64,000 nucleotides of DNA from Symbiodinium natans (Eukaryota > Sar > Dinophyceae > Suessiales > Symbiodiniaceae), in the NCBI GenBank assembly GCA_905221605.1, contig CAJNDS010002085.1:355001-419000 (forward strand), read 5' to 3'. Under the pieces are notes generated by a model. The model was not told the DNA's origin. It was given only the letters and a program-made list of their open reading frames with translations, and did not search any database. The translations under genes were made by a program, and so were the position numbers. Positions 58,496 to 64,000 of the stretch are shown here, in pieces (the stretch's first letter is position 1; each line of letters starts with the position of its first letter).

Positions 58496-58740
58496 CTTGA
58501 GCGGGCCCTAAAGCCAGGCTTGAAGGCCCATGGAAAGTTCGATTATAAGGGCTGCAGGTGCGGTAGTTAGGGGTTCAGGCTTACGGCTTCGGTTAGCCTA
58601 CCCACGAACCTTCAAGTAAGCCACTTAGACCACTGGCTTCAAGGTATATTCTTTGCTCAATACACGGGACTTGACAGGAGCGGCTTCATTTCCCCTGTGT
58701 TCCCTTCAGGGCCCCACCCCAAATGACCTGAGCCTCCAAG

Positions 58741-58858
58741 TATAGTAGAAGTCAAAAAGTTGGAAACTCAATGGCCTCAATCCCTAAGAGTAAAGTATAG
58801 GGAATCTCAGCACTATTTGTCCTGCAAAAGGTTTCCAACTTTTTGGGGTTTACTGTAA
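58741..58858. repeat. Single foldback element
   Basis: The left arm AGTCAAAAAGTTGGAAAC is the inverse of the right arm GTTTCCAACTTTTTGGGG. A transposon-like hairpin of about 118 bp. Confidence 0.7.
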
Positions 58859-59095
58859 GCCCTTCATGCCCTGTCGGGCCTTCGCCAATGTCAAGCACGT
58901 CCTGCTGCATTCCACGGGCAGGCATCCCCCGGGTTTGGGTTTGAGGTTGAGGCGTGCGCCTTGCGTAAGACCCGAAGCCCTATACACCCTTGCATTTTTG
59001 CTGGGGCCATGCACCTAAAACCTCCCAAACACAAGACACCCTACTTGAGGAGCAAGATTTGAGCCCCCTCAGGCACGAAGATCCCTTCTTCTCCT

Positions 59096-59490
59096 ACACC
59101 CTAAACCCTAAACCCTAAACCCTAAACCCTGAACCCTAAACCCTAAACCCTAAACAAACCATGTCTGCATCTGGACTGGGAGGGGATGCCAGGAAAAGGC
59201 TGCACCCTTAACCCTCAAACTCCTAAACGTTGAACCTTGTCTTCGCCACCAAGACCCTAAAAACCCTTTTTGGGGCGCAGACACTTTCTACCCTAAAAAC
59301 CTTCAGTAACCACAAACTTCTCCAACCCCGAACCGACACAAGACCAGCATCACAGCACGTCCTCGACGGTGTGGATATCGACGGGGACGAAGCCTGGCGC
59401 AGACAGCCCTAAACCCTTTTTGCAACTGGCCTAAACCCTAAACCCTAAACCCTAAACCCTAAACCCAAAACCCTAAACCCTAAAGCCTGG
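59096..59490. other. CCCTAAA arrays with an open island
   Basis: CCCTAAA at 59096-59155 and 59430-59490. The island 59335-59408 reads ASQHVLDGVDIDGDEAWRRQ on plus and APGFVPVDIHTVEDVL on minus. Strand unresolved. Confidence 0.4.
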
Positions 59491-59865
59491 GGGATCCTAG
59501 GGTTCATCCTAGGATCCTCAAGGGATTTCAAGAAGGGTCGGGGGGTTTGTAACCCAAGGTTCCTAAATAATGCCGACACTAAGCCTCCTTAAGCTTTCCT
59601 AAGGCTCCCGAGGTACCTACCCCTCATGTAACCCCACCCCTCCCCCCCTCAGGGTTTAGGGTTTAGGGTTTAGGGTTTCGGGTAAGGAGCCTTTAAGTTC
59701 AGGGTTCTTCGGGCTTGCGGCTCGGGGGTTCGAGTTCTACCCACTACCCAAACTCAGGACTCAAGCAACCTTTCACTACGTCTAGCACCCTACGAGGTTG
59801 CAGCAACAGCGATGCTTGGGGGGAGCCGGGGGCTCATCACGGATCCCTACTTATCACCCGACCTT

Positions 59866-59998
59866 ACTTGAAGGCTCATGGGTAGTTATAAGTAGGGTTA
59901 TAGGTTACAAGTACCCCAAATAAGGTTATAGCCAGTTATAAGTAGAGTTACCCTACTTATAACCCCACTGATAAAAGCCCGTGAACCTCCAAGTAACA
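59866..59998. repeat. Foldback element, family 3
   Basis: The left arm GGCTCATGGGTAGTTATAAG pairs with the right arm CTGATAAAAGCCCGTGAACC. Related copies are at 39340, 42756 and 44637. Confidence 0.6.
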
Positions 59999-60077
59999 AT
60001 CCTCTGAACCCCGTTCTCTTGAGCCCCCAAGCCGACTCGAGCCCGAGACCCAAAATAACTCTGAATCACCCAATCTT

Positions 60078-60167
60078 GGGATGTTCCCCCCTTGTACTAA
60101 CACTCCTTCATCGAGATGCTCGTACCCCCTATGATGATCCCTATTAAGTATAACAGGGAACATCCCA
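60078..60167. repeat. Foldback (MITE-like) element, family 1
   Basis: It begins GGGATGTTCCCCCCTTGTAC and ends TATAACAGGGAACATCCC. Confidence 0.7.
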
Positions 60168-60599
60168 ACACTCAATCGAATCCCGAGCCAGAACCCTTTA
60201 CTTCAACCCTAAGCCTGAACCCCTTTTTGTGGCATCCGGGGCAAACGCTATGCTCCCCTCAGAACCTTCATCAAAATCCTATTTCGAATACTCCCTTGGG
60301 TTCTATGCAAACAGTATTTACAACAACTCCCAAGGGGGCTGTAGAATGAAGCCCTGGCCGGAATCCAACCCATTTCCCGCTCCACACGCGGCGCCTTCCA
60401 GCTCTGCAGCCTCGTCTGCGTCTGCAGCGGCGGCCTCTGTGAGAAAGCTTAGGCTTAGGGGTTGAGGAGTTTTTGGTGCCACCCGCCTAGCTGATGAAAA
60501 CCTATGAAAACATCGCAGAGGGTTCATGGTTTAGGGTTTAGGGGGCTTCGGTTTCGGGTTCTGGGCTTAGGGGGATTTTCGGGTGGTTAGGGGGTTCAG

Positions 60600-60790
60600 T
60601 GCAGTTTCGGGGGGGGTGGAGGGGGCTTCAGGATTGAAATCCATGTCGCGCAGGAGAAAAAGGGTACCGTTCTTCTTACCAACCATCCCAATGCAACTCG
60701 AAGGGGCAGCTTCCTCCACCCAAAGCCCTAAGCTCTTCCATTCCCCCTGGAAAGCCTCGAACGGGTAGTTGTCCGGTGGTTCTAAGTTTT
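60600..60790 (-). CDS. Putative exon
   Basis: The minus strand is open through NYPFEAFQGEWKSLGLWVEE, then CIGMVGKKNGTLFLLRDMDF and NPEAP. This is the longest good coding-like stretch in the repeat-rich half. No clean splice pair was fixed. The family is unknown to me. Confidence 0.45.
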
Positions 60791-60889
60791 TGCTGGAATA
60801 CCACGAACCTCCAAGTAAGCTCTGTAGCCCCAAGCTGCGCGCCTCGCCCTCAGCACCTTCGGTCACCTTCTCGGATATTTAGCAGTAGG

Positions 60890-60980
60890 GGGTTTAGGGT
60901 TTAGGTTTAGGGTTTAGGGTTTAGGGTTTAGGGTTTAGGGTTTTAGGTTTAGGGTTTAGGGTTTAGGGTTTAGGGTTTAC
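60890..60980. repeat. TTTAGGG array
   Basis: About 12 units, regular. The island beyond it (61000-61130) is open on both strands and may be an exon. Confidence 0.9.
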
Positions 60981-61381
60981 AAGGCGGTGTTGATTTCTGG
61001 GCTTTGGGGGTCCAGGGTTGAGCTCTCTTGGAACTGGTGCCGTGTGCTTCGAGGGCACGCGGTTTTCGTGGGAGTTCGGGAGGCCGAACGTCGGCACAGG
61101 AAGATGGCTGAACCCTTGGGAATCCGGGGTGTCGGGCTGAGTGTTTGAGATTGTTCCTGGGGATGCAGCAAGCATGCCTGCCCCTTATGACGTATGATGA
61201 TAAACGCATATACATGCCCTGTCTACTCGCCCTAAACCCCCCAAAAACCGCGTTTATGTATGCACGTATGTATGCACGTAGAAGCATGTATAGTATAAAC
61301 GCCCAGAAGGTCCTCATTTTGGGGATCCACATGAAAAGAGAAAGGGCTTGGGGGGTTTAGGGTTTAGGGACGAGGAGGTAC

Positions 61382-61471
61382 CTTGCACACATCTGGCTTT
61401 GGGCTCGCCTCCGGCTTGGGCTTCTCCTGCCTCTCCTGGTACTTCTTCTCCTGCTGTTGCCACGTGCAGCA
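61382..61471 (-). CDS. Putative exon, 90 nt, phase 0
   Basis: The minus strand has ccccgAG, then CCTWQQQEKKYQERQEKPKP and EASPKPDVCK, then GTACCTCC. Exactly 30 codons; Gln/Lys/Glu-rich. Family unknown. Confidence 0.47.
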
Positions 61472-61479
61472 CTCGGGGT

Positions 61480-62820
61480 TAAGGCTTAGGGTAGTTCTGC
61501 AGAAGAAGGTTTGTAGGGTTTAGGGTTTAGGGTTCAGGGCTTGTGCTGCGTGATCGGACGATAGGGTTTGAGGTTTAGGCCTCTGTTATCCCGACAGGGA
61601 TAGCTCTTGAGGGTTCAGGGTTTCCCTCACAGGGGGTGGCACAAGGTTTAGGGCTCTTGGGGTACCATAATGTTGTCGGGGACCCGGAGAAAGAGACCAA
61701 TGACTAATGTTTTTGCAAACTACCCAGCGGAGGATGCTGGCCTGACTGACTGCGAGGGTCCAGTGCACTTGGGCTTTAGGGACATGTCGCTCTTGGGAAC
61801 CTGGAATGCCAACAAGCAATTCACATGGCAGAACATGAGAAACCGCACGTGATGGGGTGCAAGGATCCAGCTCATCACGACCCTGTCCTTGTCCATGCGG
61901 GTGTTCGCGGCCTGCTGCCGGACTGGATCTGCTTTGAACTCCTGCGCGGGCTGCGGGGAACATTCAGCTTCCAAAAAACTACGCCTCAAACCTCTTTTTT
62001 GGCCGCTACCCTACTACTCTAAAACCTCAACTCTGAAAACCTCTATACCGACCCTCAACCCCCCGACGCACCTGCGAAGGCATGTCTGACGTCAGTTGGA
62101 GCCCCTAAAGACTCCGAAAAGAGTCTGCCACACGGGTTTCTCTCTCTCTGCCGCGCCATCCCCGAGGGTCTTGCTTCGCAAGGGCACGAAAAGTAGGCTA
62201 GGATCTCAGGAGGCGCAGTGAGACCGCAGGACCTCCTTCATTCGCCTAGCCCACTCCATGGGACATTCACTGACCTCTACAACCACACTTTGGGCTGCCA
62301 GGCCTCGACTGAAACACGGGGCACTCAGCCTTACAGACTGACTGAAACTCTCCTGCAATCAACAGTCTCACCGCAAACGTCCTGCTCTGAAGGTAGGTCA
62401 AGACCACAGCACACACATTCATCAAGCCAGAGTTATGCGTCTCCCAATGCAGCCAGCCATCGCAGCGCCGCAACGTGCGGAGAGTTAGAGCCACACGGGT
62501 TTAGGGTTAGGGTTTACATAGGGTTTAGGGTTTAGATCCGATTTCGTCAGGCTGCACGACACACTATGCACGTGTAGGCAATGTACGAAGTAAATACTCG
62601 GCGATACAAAACCCGACTGTGCCAGAACATGTGCAAGGGTTTAGGGTTCAGGGTTCAGGGGTCAGGCTTCAGGGTTTAGGGTTTAGGGTTTGAGGGTTTG
62701 AGGGTTTGGGGCCTGACCTGGTCAATGGAGGGTGGACCGCGGGGTCCGCGCCGAGCATGCACCCGAAAAAAACCTCAAACACCCAAGCAAGCCTCTAAAC
62801 CCTAAACCCTAATCCGCCTA
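61480..62820. other. Mostly unique region
   Basis: Between 61670 and 61990 both strands are open (plus NVFANYPAEDAGLTDCEGPV; minus DKDRVVMSWILAPHHVRFLM), so an exon is likely but its strand is not clear. TTTAGGG or GGGTTCA units occur at 61515-61535, 62500-62530 and 62636-62700. Confidence 0.35.
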
Positions 62821-62827
62821 AACCTGT

Positions 62828-63007
62828 GATGTTCCCCCTTATACTAACAGTCCTTAAAAGGGATTATAATCGGGGGGGTAACTATAATCCCAATTAAGGA
62901 TTGTTAGTATAGGGGGAACATCCAAACCCTAAACCCCAAAACTGAACCGATACTAGGGGGGGGACTATAATCCCAATTAAGGATTGTTAGTATAAGGGGG
63001 AATATCC
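62828..63007. repeat. Foldback element, family 1, with tandem duplication of its 3' half
   Basis: The full copy 62828-62923 has arms GATGTTCCCCCTTATACTAA and TTAGTATAGGGGGAACATC, an almost perfect inverted repeat. The 3' arm plus flank (CCCTAAACCCCAAAACTGAA) is repeated 82 bp further on. Confidence 0.85.
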
Positions 63008-63037
63008 AAACCCTAAACCCCAAAACTGAACCGAACC

Positions 63038-63107
63038 CGCATTTCCGTGAGCTGTCCTTCTGCTTGTACTGCCATTCGCCCTGCACCCGCTGCCACTCCA
63101 GCACCTC
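63038..63107 (-). CDS. Putative exon, 70 nt
   Basis: The minus strand has gctcggAG, then VLEWQRVQGEWQYKQKDSSR and KC, then GTTCGG. Entry and exit phases are both 2 nt. Composition resembles the island at 61382. Family unknown. Confidence 0.44.
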
Positions 63108-63114
63108 TCCGAGC

Positions 63115-64000
63115 CACCCTAAACCCTAAACCCTAAACCCTAAACCCCAAACCAAAAACCCTAAGCCCTAAACCCTAAACCCCCAAAGGCTTCAAAGTGC
63201 TAGGGCGTATCGCTGGAAAGATTTCGCGTCGGTTCGGGGCTGAGGGTTTAGGGAAATTGTTTTGGGTTCAAGTGCGGAGTTTCGGGCGGGTTTGGGGCGG
63301 GTTTGGGGCGTGCTTCGGGCAAAAAGGTTCGGGAGGGGCTTTTTCGCAAGTTTTGGGCGGGTTTTGGGCGAAAGGACGAAAGTCTTGGGTGGGTTTTGGC
63401 CGGGGCTTGGGGAAAGTTTTGGGCTTGCTTTTTGGGGGTGTTTTGGGGCCTTTTCAGAAGCCTTGTTGAAGAACATTTGAGGTACCCTAGATAATCCCTT
63501 AAAGGGTATATGTAGGGGGATGTAGGGTACCTCACTCCCACATTCCCTACCAACCAACAGTAAGATTGAACATCTTTGAAGCCTTGTTAAAGTAAATTGA
63601 GCATTTGGCCGCCAGGGACCTCTTGGATGGTACAACTTCTATTGATCGTGGTCCGTAGGGCTTAGGGTCTTGGGGGGCTTTTGGGCTTCGTCGGCGAGCT
63701 TTGAACCTAAACCCCAGTTCAGCCAAAGATCAACCCTAGTTGGGCTCATGCAAGCAGAGCTGCCCATGGAATCGCGGGCTATAAGATGGGTCATTTAGGG
63801 CCCTAGACTTTGAGGCTCAGGCCTCAACTCTCAACCCCAAATAACTGGGTTGGCCTTTGAGCCCTCTGAAAAATGTTTGTATATAGGGTCCCTTATAAGG
63901 AGAATATGAAATATCCCAAAAGCCAACCGAGATTTAAAACAACACTAGCGGGAGGCAGGCGGCTCGGTTGGTGAAGGTCTCGTCTGGAAAGAGGTCTTCG
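63115..64000. other. Telomere-type run, foldback and unique sequence
   Basis: CCCTAAA units at 63116-63185. 63478-63534 is a hairpin with arms TGAGGTACCCTA and TAGGGTACCTCA, flanked by direct repeats GAAGCCTTGTTGAAG (63457) and GAAGCCTTGTTAAAG (63578). No supportable gene. Confidence 0.5.

Overview
This window looks like nuclear DNA of a dinoflagellate, most likely of the Symbiodinium group. The grounds are: pervasive TTTAGGG/CCCTAAA telomere-type repeats scattered in both orientations, GC-rich third codon positions, LTR retrotransposons with CCCH-finger Gag proteins, and a sequence inside one LTR that resembles the 3' half of the dinoflagellate spliced leader. No bacterial operon, rRNA gene, tRNA gene or CRISPR array was recognised. 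The assignment is an inference from sequence features only.

Layout. 1-2315 holds telomere-type repeats, a (TAG)n tract, two short tandem arrays and an AT satellite. 2316-29934 is a nest of two LTR retrotransposons, both on the + strand. The outer one is Ty3/gypsy-like, has 297-bp LTRs and sits in the AT satellite. Its 3' LTR was split by a Ty1/copia-like element (19380-29784) with 135-bp LTRs and a perfect TCGTA target duplication. By eye both LTR pairs are identical, so both insertions are young. 29935-31250 resumes the AT satellite, followed by long C and G tracts. The rest, to 64000, is a mosaic of telomere-type repeats, short foldback elements, minisatellites and short exon-like islands, most of which read best on the - strand.

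The outer element is the most unusual part. Its 3710-codon ORF has the order Gag (two CCCH fingers), possible protease, C-terminal half of RT plus RNase H, integrase, then the N-terminal half of RT ending in YVDD: the polymerase is split and permuted around the integrase. Downstream lie a Tpt1/KptA-type RNA 2'-phosphotransferase ORF, a 1082-codon ORF with RanBP2-like fingers, membrane segments and a SWIM finger, and a single-HKD phospholipase-D-like ORF entered by a frame change. An NAD-dependent RNA-end enzyme and a phosphodiesterase on one retroelement suggest an RNA-processing or counter-defence cargo (inference).

The inner copia element carries Gag, protease, a methyltransferase-like domain, integrase, a 2-oxoglutarate/Fe(II)-oxygenase-like domain, RT and RNase H. 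Its frame is interrupted by a shift near 21330, a TGA at 21413-21415 and a second frame change near 29110-29200, despite identical LTRs.

In the repeat-rich half, many short islands are bounded by AG and GT next to telomere-type repeats. Several candidate exons are a multiple of three long (72, 81, 90, 99 and 111 nt). One reading is a very long, many-exon host gene on the - strand whose introns begin with TTTAGGG and end with CCCTAAA repeats, with the retroelement nest lying antisense within or beside it.
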